Assembly (NCBI GenBank): GCA_016713365.1
Contig: JADJPG010000063.1
Location: 1 to 56,216, forward strand
Length of the DNA: 56,216 nt
Direction of reading: 5' to 3'
Source: Verrucomicrobiota bacterium
GTDB taxonomy: Bacteria; Verrucomicrobiota; Verrucomicrobiia; Limisphaerales; JADJPG01
Positions within the stretch are counted from its first letter, which is position 1. Each line of letters starts with the position of its first letter. Positions 10,201 to 18,147 of the stretch are shown here, piece after piece. A program made the position numbers and the translations under genes. Under the pieces are notes generated by a model. That model ran no database searches. It saw nothing but the letters and a program-made list of their open reading frames with translations, and was not told the DNA's origin.

Positions 10201-10802
10201 CCAATCCCGCCGCGGGCCGCGTTGATAATCTTTCCACCGAAGGGAGGAGGGATGAGTTTGGGCGTGATACCGCGCGGCGGTGCCGACCCGAACTGGATCA
10301 TGCCCACCGGCTGCTCCGCGTGCAGGAAAACCCGCGCGCGCAGTCCGTTGGTGAACCGCATCTCCGCCATCGCGTCCGCCAGCGTCAACGACGTGTCGAG
10401 GAACATGGCCCCAGCGGGAAGGGTAAGTTCGATTCGGCCCGCTGGAATCTTGGTCGGCGCGGGGCGGTTGTAGGGCGCTTCGTAAACTCGAACGAGGTCG
10501 GCGTGTTTCCCCTGCTCATGCCACTGACGCATGGTCGCATAGTTGTAGTTCGACGCATGAAACTCCGGCACCGGCGAGAGATCCCACAGGTCGGTGCGGT
10601 CGAGGGAAATCTTAATCGGTTGTCCCCCGCCCCAGACCAACGCGCCGAGGATGCCGTTGCCCAGCGGCAGCGCCTCGCCCCAGACCTGAACCGCGTTGGT
10701 GAAATGCAGGCCGTGCTTCGACTGGGGAAGGTTGATCTCGGCGGCCATCGTTGAACCGACAAACAGAGGAAACGACAGAGCCAGTAGGATGCGGGCCAGC
10801 AT
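7248..10802 (-). CDS. Large exported glycosidase: GH95-like module fused to a second (alpha/alpha)6-type module
   Basis: ATG 10802 opens a signal peptide (MLARILLALSFPLFVGSTMA); the frame extends further upstream but would run through the operator at 10837. The first about 770 residues resemble GH95 (N-terminal Glyco_hyd_65N_2-type VWGEALPLGNGILGALVWGG, then a helical barrel with QLSYWPCYSGNHLEEGL and PEIHDNRPQAW). GH95 enzymes are mainly alpha-L-fucosidases and galactosidases. The last about 400 residues form a second helical barrel (YGEVWIRDLNTFIE, NGDVPDGFIPKE, NTVETDQESSLVLA, WGATTADWGDVQPEHAW) that recalls inverting GH63/GH37-like enzymes. A two-barrel protein of about 1,184 residues is unusual. 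Specificity cannot be assigned. Confidence 0.75.
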   Translation of the reverse strand: MLARILLALSFPLFVGSTMAAEINLPQSKHGLHFTNAVQVWGEALPLGNGILGALVWGGGQPIKISLDRTDLWDLSPVPEFHASNYNYATMRQWHEQGKHADLVRVYEAPYNRPAPTKIPAGRIELTLPAGAMFLDTSLTLADAMAEMRFTNGLRARVFLHAEQPVGMIQFGSAPPRGITPKLIPPPFGGKIINAARGGIGAGDLAQLGYPAPVPTSGRNWQAFTQRGAQGFHFAAYLEWRERDGEWLAAWSVASSFEGPEPLQLARRRVEEALSKGFEAMVRSHIDWWQSYWSKSSVTLPKAVIERQWFLEQYKFGAASRRGAPPITLQGPWTADDGQLPPWKGDYHHDLNTQLSYWPCYSGNHLEEGLSYLDWLWATRSNCVAWTKRFFNLPGLNVPMTSDLNNNQIGGWRQYTHSATTAAWLAQHFYWHWKFSADRAFLRDRAWPYLRDASVFIEAITANKNARGRRTLPLSSSPEIHDNRPQAWFKEVTNYDLALIRWLLGATAELAEEMKLAEEAKRWRRTLGELPEFALAEDGRLLVAPGEPLKESHRHFSHLMAIHPLGLVDVADSLDARRTVEASLRDLDRLGSDQWCGYSFAWLASLAARARDGAKAERALKVFSTAFTLRNSFHCNGDQSGKGYSKFRYRPFTLEGNFAAAAGVQEMLLQSHRGRIEVFPAVPGSWRDAAFTTLRAQGAFLVSAERRDGVTRRVEVESEKGGVCRLLSPWTGQELSFAMKPGEKRVLTDESRPQTTGAMTPEQARALASEILADPDLPLVLDKARALLKTGLTAGSGYGEVWIRDLNTFIEVSLEVNPVADIRAALLTFFKFQEANGDVPDGFIPKERGSVGYKYRRSALAPGLLAHKNTVETDQESSLVLAVRKFVTTTGDRSLLTEEVGGKRVQDRLELALDYVLAERFDRELGLIWGATTADWGDVQPEHAWGVELDASSHRACDIYDNALFVSAVDDLLQLLGADSPRAARWRQVRDDLKRNIRKHLWDEARQKFVPHVYLAGSPFPKEFDEAAVYYHGGTAVAVEAGLLTREEIARALASMRANVKAAGAASIGLTVYPPYPKGFFKNVSMGLYSYQNGGDWCWFGGRMIQRLIRNGFVREAYDELKPMVGRVKRHGDFYEWWSLDNQPRGSKQYRGSAGVLGKAIEQLLAWAKRNEEKPSEPKNDAHP

Positions 10803-10836
10803 GGTTCTACAATTGGACAGAATTCGCACCGCGGCC

Positions 10837-10850
10837 TTGATGCGGGTCAA
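10837..10850 (-). promoter_or_regulatory. Dnr/Fnr-type operator
   Basis: TTGATGCGGGTCAA lies 34 nt before the signal-peptide ATG of the giant glycosidase. The 34-nt spacing recurs at 21286. A weak -10-like TGTAGA precedes the ATG on the minus strand. Confidence 0.75.
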
Positions 10851-10893
10851 AACCAAAGTGCGAAGGGCTTCGCCCGGTCGATTGCTGACTGCA

Positions 10894-11718
10894 TCACGCC
10901 AGGCTGCGGAGGTGATCTATTGATCGCCCGGCTTGCTCGACTGTGCCGCACTCAACCGAGAGCACGATGTCTCGTTTTGCCTTCCGACAAATCTCGATGA
11001 CCGCTCCCCAGTCGATGACCCCATCGCCGCAGGCGCAGCCGACGGGCGTGCCGGTGACCTTGCCGCGCTCGGTGCTCGATTGCTCGTCCGAGATGTCCTT
11101 CGCGTGCAGATGCACGAGGCGGTCCGCGACACGCGCCAGCCACTTCAACGGATCGTGGCCGCAGAGGTAGCTGTTGCCGGTGTCGAAGTTGATGCCAATG
11201 GCGGGGCTGTTCACCAGCGAGTAAATGCGGTCGAGGCCGTCGGGGTGTTTGCTGTATTGCTGGTGCGGCTCGATCCCGATGAGGATGCCGCGCGGCTCAG
11301 CGACTTTCGCGGCCTCCATCAGCGTGTAGCGCATGAGCGTGAAATCCTCGGCCTCGTTGGTCCACGGCGGCTTCGGACCTTCGTCGGTATTCACCACCGG
11401 CGCGCCGCATTCGGCGGCAAAACGGATCGCCTGCTTGAGATACTCGACGCTGATCTCCGGTTTGCAGAGCGGCGTGTGTGCGGAGAGGCCCGAGAGTTTC
11501 ACGCCAGCCTTGTCGCACGCGCGCTTGAGGCGCAGGGGATCGTCGAGCATTGAAACGCTGTGGAAGTAGCCGGCTTCGCTCAACAGTTCGCGGCCCCAAT
11601 GCACCATCGGCTCGACGTGCGTGTAGCCGAGCTGCGCGGCCTTCTCGACGCCCCACTCGAAGGACTTGTCGGCGTGCCGGACGAACTCGAGGTTGATGCC
11701 GAAATAGATTTTTCCCAC
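10894..11718 (-). CDS. Sugar phosphate isomerase/epimerase (xylose isomerase-like TIM barrel)
   Basis: 274 residues with the AP_endonuc_2 (PF01261) pattern. Strand ends carry HVEPMVHW, LSAHTPLC, PVVNTDEG, ILIGIEPHQQY, GINFDTGNSYLCG, LVHLHAKDI and DIVLSVECG, giving the Glu/Asp/His metal-binding residues expected of keto-sugar epimerases and inosose-type enzymes. The protein has no signal peptide, so it is cytoplasmic. It starts at GTG 11718 (no nearby ATG), with an AAGGTG-like ribosome site just upstream. Only 3 nt separate it from the stop of the DUF6807 gene, so the two are cotranscribed. Substrate unknown; a role in processing oligosaccharide-derived sugars is inferred. Confidence 0.85.
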   Translation of the reverse strand: MGKIYFGINLEFVRHADKSFEWGVEKAAQLGYTHVEPMVHWGRELLSEAGYFHSVSMLDDPLRLKRACDKAGVKLSGLSAHTPLCKPEISVEYLKQAIRFAAECGAPVVNTDEGPKPPWTNEAEDFTLMRYTLMEAAKVAEPRGILIGIEPHQQYSKHPDGLDRIYSLVNSPAIGINFDTGNSYLCGHDPLKWLARVADRLVHLHAKDISDEQSSTERGKVTGTPVGCACGDGVIDWGAVIEICRKAKRDIVLSVECGTVEQAGRSIDHLRSLA

Positions 11719-11721
11719 AGG

Positions 11722-12705
11722 TCACCTTTCGTTTGGTTTGAGTTCACTCGCCCATGACTGATAACGCGTTTCCAACTGGGCCACGGTACGGGTGGTCGAA
11801 TAGACAAGCACGAGATGGTCGATGGCAAAGCGATCTCCAGCGCGATATTCGAGCGGTGCCTTGTCGAGCCCCTGCGTGGCGGAGAGGTAGGTGAACGGCT
11901 CGGTCATCGCGAAGATGGAGCTTGTGCCTGCCTGGCTTCGTGGGCTGGCAAAGAGTGCGACTTGTATCGTGCGCCCGTCTTTCGTGTGCGACACCGCGCC
12001 CCAGCGGGCGGGCACTGCGCCGGGCTTGCCGCTGGCGGGATAAGGGACACGCTCCGAGTTCTCGTGGCGCGCGACGTGGTCCCACGCGACGGGCAGGCGC
12101 AGGCCGAGTCCGTTGTAATCGGAGCCGTGCAAGGTCATACGGTTGGTGCGCGCGCCCACTTCAAACTCGGCGTGCCACGCGAGCGCTACTTCCTCCTTCG
12201 CCTCATCCACGGTTAGCGTGAGCGTCCGTCGCTCGACCAGGAAGGCGGCGGGTGTCGTGTCCGCCTGCGTGTGCTCACCGTGCGGCACCCAGTGGATGAG
12301 TTCGGTGAAGCTCGCCTGCGGCAATCCGCTGCCACCACGACTCGTGCTTTGCGAAAGCAGCTTGATGTGCCGCTGGTGTCCTGGCTGATCGCGCTCTTCC
12401 CAGAAGTTCACGCCGTTCACGTGGATGGCGTACATGAGGCCGTGGTGATGCAGATGATCCTCCGGCCCGTCACGCAGCACCTCGTCGCCGTGCAACGAGC
12501 AAAGTTCGCGGACGTAGGGCTTGAATTGATTGGTGGCGAACGCGTAGGCGAGCAGCTTTCGTCCTTTGAAGTGCCATTCGAGAAAGCCGCGCTCCGTTTG
12601 CACACGGGCAACCAACGCGGCGTCTGACGCGTTGGTCGAGGCTGCCGCTATCGCGGATTGGCTGTCCAGCGACCACGCAATGGCCAGTCCGCATAGCCAG
12701 GCCAT
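11722..12705 (-). CDS. DUF6807 (PmoA-like) exported protein
   Basis: ATG 12705 gives a signal peptide (MAWLCGLAIAWSLDSQSAIA). The open frame extends to 12852, but that extension would span the operator at 12758. The mature protein matches the DUF6807 family (PF14100, historically named methane oxygenase PmoA): KPYVRELCSLHGDEVLRDGP, then the His cluster DHLHHHGLMYAIHVNGVNFW, and later YNGLGLRLP and TKDGRTIQVALF. Family members are common in polysaccharide-use loci of Planctomycetes and Verrucomicrobia and are not methane monooxygenases. The activity is unknown. It forms a two-gene unit with the downstream sugar isomerase. Confidence 0.8.
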   Translation of the reverse strand: MAWLCGLAIAWSLDSQSAIAAASTNASDAALVARVQTERGFLEWHFKGRKLLAYAFATNQFKPYVRELCSLHGDEVLRDGPEDHLHHHGLMYAIHVNGVNFWEERDQPGHQRHIKLLSQSTSRGGSGLPQASFTELIHWVPHGEHTQADTTPAAFLVERRTLTLTVDEAKEEVALAWHAEFEVGARTNRMTLHGSDYNGLGLRLPVAWDHVARHENSERVPYPASGKPGAVPARWGAVSHTKDGRTIQVALFASPRSQAGTSSIFAMTEPFTYLSATQGLDKAPLEYRAGDRFAIDHLVLVYSTTRTVAQLETRYQSWASELKPNER

Positions 12706-12757
12706 CAGTCGGGCAAGGCTCACCCTGTCAGCTTGTGATTGGGAAGCGTTCCTTTCC

Positions 12758-12771
12758 TTGACCGGAGTCAA
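12758..12771 (-). promoter_or_regulatory. Dnr/Fnr-type operator, perfect dyad arms
   Basis: TTGACCGGAGTCAA has fully complementary TTGAC/GTCAA arms. It lies 52 nt before the signal-peptide ATG of the DUF6807 gene and inside the longer open frame, supporting the internal start. Confidence 0.75.
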
Positions 12772-12884
12772 AACGAGAGAGTTCCGGTGCCTAAGAACTG
12801 CGAAGGAAGAATTGGGGCCTCCGGGCCGCTGAGGATGTCTATCGTAACCCAATAATCTCTAAGTTGACTGTCCGGGCATCCGCC

Positions 12885-13604
12885 TCACTCGCCGAGATTT
12901 TTGCGCAGGAGGGCTGCGAGATTGGCGGGGTTGAGCACGGTGACAGTCCGGCCCTTGACTTCGATGAGCTCCAGCTCGCGGAACTTGGCCAGCGTGCGCG
13001 AGAAAGTTTCGCTCACCGTCCCCAGCTCGGAGGCGAGCACGCGCTTGGTCATGGTCAGCTCGATCTTGCATGGCTTCCCAGTGGCGGGATTCGAGCAACG
13101 CTTGAGCAGCCAGTTGGCGAGGCGCGTCTCGACGTCCTTCAGGGTCAGGTCTTCAAGTTGAGCCACGAGGATGCGCAGGTGCGCGCTCATCGAGCCGAGC
13201 ATGCGCAGGGCGAGCTCAGGCTGCCGGCGCAGCAACGCGAGCATGCCGGTCTTTTGCACGAGCATCACTTGTGTTTCCTCCACCGCGCGTGCGTCCGCCG
13301 GATAACCTTTCTCAGTGGCGAGCGTTCCTTCAGCAAAGGATTCGCCGGTGCGAAAGACGTGGATGACCTGTTCCTTCCCGACGGCATTGACGCGATGGAC
13401 GTTGATGGCACCGGTCTGCACGATATAAAAGCCGTGGGAGGGATCTCCTTCGTGAAACAAGTAGCTGCCCTTGGAAACAGCCTTGAGCACGGTGATCTCG
13501 GCGATGGAGCCCAATTCCAACGGGGACATGCCTGCGAAGAGCTGGCAACTGCGCAATCCGTTTACGATGGCTGCCTGTTTGAGTTCAGCGAGCGTCGTGG
13601 TCAT
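12885..13604 (-). CDS. Crp/Fnr-family regulator, Dnr-like
   Basis: 239 residues. The N-terminal cyclic-nucleotide-binding fold is seen in LRSCQLFAGMSPLELGSIAE, GSYLFHEGDPSHGFYIVQTG and GESFAEGTLATEKGYPADARA. It is followed by the dimerisation helix and a Crp-type winged helix (TMTKRVLASELGTVSETFSR, residues about 185-204). The recognition helix has the E-xx-SR pattern that reads TTGA half-sites. There is no N-terminal Cys cluster, so it is not an Fe-S Fnr. This fits Dnr/NnrR-type NO sensors that bind heme. It is the last gene of the nirK operon, 12 nt after a DUF2249 gene, and the window holds nine matching palindromes. I infer that it controls them and its own operon. Confidence 0.85.
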   Translation of the reverse strand: MTTTLAELKQAAIVNGLRSCQLFAGMSPLELGSIAEITVLKAVSKGSYLFHEGDPSHGFYIVQTGAINVHRVNAVGKEQVIHVFRTGESFAEGTLATEKGYPADARAVEETQVMLVQKTGMLALLRRQPELALRMLGSMSAHLRILVAQLEDLTLKDVETRLANWLLKRCSNPATGKPCKIELTMTKRVLASELGTVSETFSRTLAKFRELELIEVKGRTVTVLNPANLAALLRKNLGE

Positions 13605-13616
13605 GTTGTGCGAAGT

Positions 13617-13865
13617 CTATTCAGCGTCCTGCCAGAAGTAAACGATCCAGCTTCCGGCTTCGCCGCGTTCGACCTTGGCTTCAAATCCCTGGCTGCCCAG
13701 CAGTTCGATCAATGGGGACGGTAGAAACGGTGCGACGAGGATCAGTCCTTCTCCTGCGGCGAGGGAGCGAACACGTTGGAGAATGGCCGGCAGCGGTTCC
13801 TCGCCACGTTTGAAAAGAGGCCGCACGTCAAAGCGTTTGAACCGGGTCAGGGGTGGCATGTTCAT
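13617..13865 (-). CDS. Single-domain DUF2249 protein
   Basis: 82 residues: one DUF2249 repeat with FDVRPLFKRGEEPLPAILQR, then GLILVAPFLPSPLIELLGSQGF and a C-terminal strand WIVYFW. The DxRP opening and LGSQGF turn match repeat 2 of the 6549-7094 protein. ATG 13865 overlaps the SCO stop by 4 nt (ATGA), so it is translationally coupled within the nirK operon, and the regulator starts 12 nt later. Function unknown; the operon suggests nitrite/NO metabolism. Confidence 0.85.
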   Translation of the reverse strand: MNMPPLTRFKRFDVRPLFKRGEEPLPAILQRVRSLAAGEGLILVAPFLPSPLIELLGSQGFEAKVERGEAGSWIVYFWQDAE

Positions 13866-14491
13866 TCTCGGAACAAGGTCAGGAGTTGTTGGACGGTTTC
13901 GTCGGGCGATTGGTTAAGGCCGATCTGCTGATGGACTATCTCTCCGGTGGGGCTGAGAACGGTCAGCGTATTGGAGTGCGCGTATTGGCCGCGCGCGTCC
14001 TTGCGATAATTCACGCCAAGCAAAGCGGCCAGCTCACGAACGTCGTCCGCCTCTCCGCGCAACAGCGTCCAGCCGGCCATCGGCAGCCCCATGCGTTTCC
14101 GGAATGCCAGCAATTTTTCCGGTGTATCCCTCTCGTGATCGAATGAGATGAGCGTGAAGTTGACCTTGTCTCGAATCTCCGGCGGCAACGCATCGGCGAT
14201 GCGTTTCATGTCGTTCACGATGATCGGACAGGCGAACTCGCACGATGTGAACATCATCGCCATGACTTGCGGCTGACCCTGCAGAGCCGCCAGCCGAATG
14301 ATGCGCCAATGATCCGAAGTCCATTTGGAATCGAGCTGGTAGAGGGATTGATCCGGGAGTGGCGCCCCGGGCGTGACCTCGCGACAGCAGGGCGGTGTTT
14401 CTGTTCCAGTCTTCCCCGTCTTGTTTGTGGAGGAGTGGGCGCATCCGAGGAGCGTGAGCGTGAGGAGGACCGGCAGAAGCATTGGTTTCAT
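13862..14491 (-). CDS. SCO1/SenC-family copper chaperone lipoprotein
   Basis: About 209 residues. A lipoprotein signal ends at Cys17 (LTLLGC), so the protein is anchored outside the membrane. The SCO thioredoxin fold shows the copper-binding pair C84-x3-C88 (FTSCEFACP) and the distal His172 (YAHSNTLTVLSPTGE). SCO proteins deliver Cu(I) or reduce Cys in copper enzymes such as CuA oxidases. In an operon with copper nitrite reductase it could metallate NirK. ATG 14491 overlaps the nirV stop by 4 nt (ATGA). An alternative ATG lies at 14506. An extra CC pair near residue 35 is unusual. Confidence 0.88.
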   Translation of the reverse strand: MKPMLLPVLLTLTLLGCAHSSTNKTGKTGTETPPCCREVTPGAPLPDQSLYQLDSKWTSDHWRIIRLAALQGQPQVMAMMFTSCEFACPIIVNDMKRIADALPPEIRDKVNFTLISFDHERDTPEKLLAFRKRMGLPMAGWTLLRGEADDVRELAALLGVNYRKDARGQYAHSNTLTVLSPTGEIVHQQIGLNQSPDETVQQLLTLFRE

Positions 14492-15285
14492 AAATCCTTT
14501 GCGCATCGAAAACCGAGATTGTGAATGGTGTAGGCCGCCTTGAGGCTGCTGCGGAAGCCATAGCGCATGAAGGCGGGAAAGTTGGCGGTGTCCTTTGCCC
14601 CGGCGGAGCCGGCACCGCAGAAGAGCTGGCGATCCAGGCCGGTGTCGCCGCGCGCATCGCCGGTCATGATCGAGCTGTTGAAGTCCGAGGTCCATTCCCA
14701 GACCAGCCCGTGGAGATCGAAGATCCCAAAACAGTTCGGCAGGCCGGCTCCGACGCGGGGCAGCTCCGATGGGGATGGTGTGGAATACCAATGCCGCAAC
14801 GCACGTTGGAATTCCGGATCCTTGTCACCGTCCACACGGGTCGGACTGGCGGCGGCCACATACTCCCATTCCGCTACGGTGGGCAGGCGCTTGCCTTTCC
14901 ATTGAGCGAACGCCTTGGCGGCGAACCAGGAAATCCACACGACGGGCTGGTTGGTCTGTGCGGCATCATTGAGCTTCAGATCGCCGGACCAGTGCTTGAG
15001 ATAATTCTGATCGGCGAAGAGCCGCTTCACTGCGGAACGTCGCCAGCGCGGATTGGCGCTGACGAATTCCAGGAAATCTCCGTTCGTGACCGGGAACTTG
15101 TCCAAGGCGAATCGCGCGACGGGAATCGTCTTCGGCTCGTTGGGGAGGACAAACAGGGGGCGATGCTCCCCCGCTGGAACCGCCACCATACCTGCGGGCG
15201 CCTCCGGCGCGGCGGTCGTGTCCGCGCCAGAAACAATCCTTCCGGCCATCGCCACCAGCATTAGGATCAACAACCGCAGGCTCAT
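14488..15285 (-). CDS. nirV: NirV-like formylglycine-generating enzyme (SUMF1) domain protein
   Basis: 265 residues with a signal peptide (MSLRLLILMLVAMAGRIVSG) and an FGE-sulfatase/SUMF1 domain (PF03781). Visible motifs are MVAVPAGEHRP, FALDKFPVTNGDFLEFV, QPVVWISWFAAKAFAQW, KRLPTVAEWEYVA, GIFDLHGLVWEWTSDF and a C-terminal NLGFRCAKD. The catalytic Cys pair of true FGEs is not evident, so it is probably not a sulfatase activator. Proteins of this type follow nirK in many denitrifiers and are called NirV; their function is unproven. It begins 16 nt after the nirK stop and overlaps the SCO gene. Confidence 0.85.
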   Translation of the reverse strand: MSLRLLILMLVAMAGRIVSGADTTAAPEAPAGMVAVPAGEHRPLFVLPNEPKTIPVARFALDKFPVTNGDFLEFVSANPRWRRSAVKRLFADQNYLKHWSGDLKLNDAAQTNQPVVWISWFAAKAFAQWKGKRLPTVAEWEYVAAASPTRVDGDKDPEFQRALRHWYSTPSPSELPRVGAGLPNCFGIFDLHGLVWEWTSDFNSSIMTGDARGDTGLDRQLFCGAGSAGAKDTANFPAFMRYGFRSSLKAAYTIHNLGFRCAKDL

Positions 15286-15301
15286 GGTCGGATTGTTCGT
15301 G

Positions 15302-16839
15302 CTACTCGAACTTGTTCGCCGTCGGCGGTGGCAGTTCAGCGCGCACTCGCTTCACCTCGTCCGGGGTCACCGCGTCGCCGCTGTTGCCGAAGCTGTTGCG
15401 GACGTACGTCAGCACGTTGGCCACCTCGAAGTCTGACAGGTTGTTCAGCGGCGTCATGATGCCGTTGTACTTCTTGCCGTTCACCTCGATCTCTCCGCTC
15501 AGTCCCTGCAAAACGGCGCGAATGGAGCGGTTCTTGTCGCTCATCAGATAATCGGATTTCGCGAGGGGCGGAATCTGTCCGGGGATGCCCTGGCCTTCGA
15601 TCTGATGACACACAAAGCAGGTTTGCATGAAAGTCTGTTTGCCTCGGGCGATCTGGATGTCCTTCGATAGCCCGGAGATCTTTTCGTCGGCCTTGATGGC
15701 GGCGGCGCGCGCGGCTTCAAGCTCCACAATCCGACGGCCCGCTTCACTGCCGCCCTCCGCCGCGCTGCCCAGATACACCGCGTCCACTTCCTTGCCCGAG
15801 TAAACGATCAAGTTTTCCGGTCCCTCCACCTTGAGCATCCCGATCGCGCCTTTGTTGAACGCACGGAAGAGCGAATGATCCACGAGGATGTAGGTGCCAG
15901 GGACTTCAACACCGAACTCGACGATGGCCGATCCGCCCGCCGGCACAATGGTGGTCTGCACCTGTTCCTGGGTCACTTTCACGCCGCCTTCCTGATAGAC
16001 CTTGTCGAAGATTTCGCCGATGACGTGAAACGAGGAGATGAGGTTGGGGCCGCCGTTGCCAATGAACAGGCGCACCTTCTCGCCGACTTTGGCCTTAATC
16101 GCCTTGTCGCCGACGAGCGATCCGACGGCACCGTTGAAGACGACGTAACCGGGGCGCTCATCCTCCGCCTTGCGTTGATCGAACGGCTGCAAGCCCTCCT
16201 CCCGAAACGACCTCCTGTGTATACCTCGCCTTGCATCACGTAGTACTCGCGGTCCACCGGCGGCAAACCGGCCTTCGGCTCGACGAGGATCAACCCATAC
16301 ATGCCGTTCGCCACGTGCATGCCGACCGGTGCCGTTGCACAGTGATACACGTAGAGCCCGGGATTGATTGCCTTGAACGAGAACTGCGACTTGTGTCCCG
16401 GCGCCGTGAAAGAAGACGCCGCGCCGCCGCCCGGCCCCGTCACCGCGTGAAGGTCAATATTGTGCGGCATCTTGCTCGTCGGATGATTCAGTAGGTGAAA
16501 CTCGACGAGGTCGCCCTCGCGGATGCGAATGAAACTTCCCGGTACTTCACCACCGAACGTCCAGAACACATACTCGACGCCGTCCGCCAGACGCTTGGTC
16601 GATTCGATCACTTCAAGGGTCACGATCACCTTCGTGGCGTGCGTGCGCTTGATGGGTGGCGGCACGAACGGTGCCTGCGTGAGAACCGCTTTCTCCTCGC
16701 CCTGAACCGTGGTGTCCACGGGCTTGGGGCCATTCGTCCTTTTCACTTCGGATTCCGCAGCCAGAGCCACGCCGGCTATCAACACCGCGCACAGAGTGGC
16801 GGCGATTCGGATGCGTTGCATTTTCATGTTCATGTTCAT
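15302..16839 (-). pseudogene. nirK: Copper nitrite reductase with C-terminal cytochrome c domain; one-base frame break near 16202
   Basis: Two overlapping frames together encode a periplasmic NirK-cytochrome c fusion that reduces nitrite to NO. Frame 1 has a signal peptide and the first cupredoxin domain: type 1 copper H126, C167, H175, M180, type 2 copper H131 and H166, and catalytic D129 (PHNIDLHAV, YHCATAPVGMH). Frame 2 has the second domain (catalytic His in SSFHVIGEIF, type 2 His in YILVDHSLF) and a heme motif CFVCH with a candidate Met ligand. Frame 1 is lost after GGRFG. Adding one G to the GGG run at 16201-16203 restores the family sequence EEGLQPFD and gives exactly 512 residues. A sequencing error is likely; true inactivation is possible. 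It is first in the operon nirK-nirV-sco-DUF2249-regulator. Confidence 0.9.
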
Positions 16840-16935
16840 GGTTGGTTCTTAGTTTCGGTCCGGCCCGTGTTCCGCAGCATGGCGGGCGCGGTTCCATGCT
16901 CAAGTGCATAATCGTCGCGGATCGTTCCATGTGCT

Positions 16936-16949
16936 TTGACTCACGTCAT
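16936..16949 (-). promoter_or_regulatory. Dnr/Fnr-type operator (one mismatch)
   Basis: TTGACTCACGTCAT differs from the palindrome by its last base. It lies 96 nt upstream of the nirK ATG in the divergent nirK / radical SAM promoter region and probably serves nirK. Confidence 0.6.
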
Positions 16950-16980
16950 GTTTCACGCGCCAGGACAACCAATGCAGGAG

Positions 16981-16994
16981 TTGATGCAGGTCAA
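16981..16994 (+). promoter_or_regulatory. Dnr/Fnr-type operator
   Basis: TTGATGCAGGTCAA lies 37 nt upstream of ATG 17032 of the first radical SAM gene, the same spacing as at 7132. It is inside the longer open frame that begins at 16936, supporting the later start. Confidence 0.75.
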
Positions 16995-17031
16995 AGCCCC
17001 TCAATGCGGCAGGCGCGAAGCTTGCGTCGAA

Positions 17032-18147
17032 ATGAAATTCGATTTCGACGACCGCCCGTTCATCGTGATCTGGGAAGTGACGCGCGCGTGCAGCCTCGCC
17101 TGCCGCCACTGCCGCGCGGAAGCGAACCTCAGCCGCCATCCGCTCGAACTGAACACCGAGGAGGCGTTTCGCTTCATCGAACAAGTTGAACGCTGCCGCC
17201 CGACGCTCTTCGTCATGACCGGCGGTGATCCCATCCGCCGGCTCAATCTCGAATCGCTCATCCGCCACGCCACGAATCGCGGCCTGCGCGTGAGCCTCAG
17301 CCCCAGCGCCACGCCGGAATTTGCGGCGGCGAACCTCGACGAGTTCAAGGACGCCGGCGTCGAGCGCATCTCGCTCAGCCTTGACGGCGCGAGACGCGAG
17401 ACGCACGACCAATTCCGCGGCGTTGCGGGCACCTGGAACTGGACGATGGAAGCGATCGCCAACGCCGCGCTGGCTGGCATTCCGATCCAGATCAACACCA
17501 CTTTCACCCGCCAGAACCTTTGCGAGTTCGACGCGTTCGTCCGCCTGCTCGACGAAATTCGGCCCGCCCTTTGGAGCGTTTTCCAACTCGTGCCCACCGG
17601 CCGCGGCAAGACGGACGACTTGCTCACAGCTGAACAAATGGAGCAACTGTTCGAGCGCCTCGCCCGGCTGTCGCGCACCGCGCCCTACGACATCAAGACG
17701 ACCGAAGGCCAGCACTATCGCCGTGTGGTGCTGCAACAGGCGCACGGCGCGAAACCCTCCGGCGCGCGCGCCCCGCTCGGCATCAATGACGGCAAGGGAT
17801 TCGTCTTCGTCTCGCACATTGGCAATATTCAACCCAGCGGATTCCTGCCGCTGACCGCCGGCAACGTGCGCAAGGACGAGTTGATCGAGGTTTACCGGAA
17901 CAGCCCGCTCTTCCGCGAACTGCGCAATCCCAGTTTGCTCAAGGGCAAGTGCGGACGGTGCGAATTCAAAACCATTTGCGGCGGCTCGCGCGCCCGGTCC
18001 TATGCGATGACGGGCGATTACCTTGGCGAGGAACCGTTATGTGTCTATCAGCCCCCGCTCCGAAATGCACGAAGTGACGAGGCCGGAGACTTCAACACAA
18101 GCGACGTCCGATTCCTCACGTCCGCCTCCACGACTTCACCATTATGA
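17032..18147 (+). CDS. Radical SAM/SPASM protein, TIGR04053-like
   Basis: 371 residues from ATG 17032 (MKFDFDDRPFIVIWEVTRAC). The radical SAM cluster is C20-x3-C24-x2-C27 (CSLACRHC). Further family marks are VMTGGDPIRR, LRVSLSPSAT, ISLSLDGARRETHDQFRG and LWSVFQLVPTGRG, all as in TIGR04053. The C-terminal SPASM region has GKCGRCEFKTICGG and a last Cys in EEPLC. Such proteins are related to NirJ and heme-modifying or peptide-modifying SPASM enzymes; the substrate is not known. It overlaps nirJ by 4 nt (ATGA), so the two are translationally coupled. An upstream in-frame extension would cross the operator at 16981 and is unlikely. Confidence 0.85.
   Translation: MKFDFDDRPFIVIWEVTRACSLACRHCRAEANLSRHPLELNTEEAFRFIEQVERCRPTLFVMTGGDPIRRLNLESLIRHATNRGLRVSLSPSATPEFAAANLDEFKDAGVERISLSLDGARRETHDQFRGVAGTWNWTMEAIANAALAGIPIQINTTFTRQNLCEFDAFVRLLDEIRPALWSVFQLVPTGRGKTDDLLTAEQMEQLFERLARLSRTAPYDIKTTEGQHYRRVVLQQAHGAKPSGARAPLGINDGKGFVFVSHIGNIQPSGFLPLTAGNVRKDELIEVYRNSPLFRELRNPSLLKGKCGRCEFKTICGGSRARSYAMTGDYLGEEPLCVYQPPLRNARSDEAGDFNTSDVRFLTSASTTSPL

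Noticed and set aside
11722..12852. Longer start for the DUF6807 protein at 12852
   Set aside because: The extension lacks family similarity and would place the perfect operator inside the coding region; the signal peptide starts at 12705.
16900..17832. Leftward open frame of 310 codons
   Set aside because: It is antisense to the radical SAM gene, which carries the CxxxCxxC cluster.
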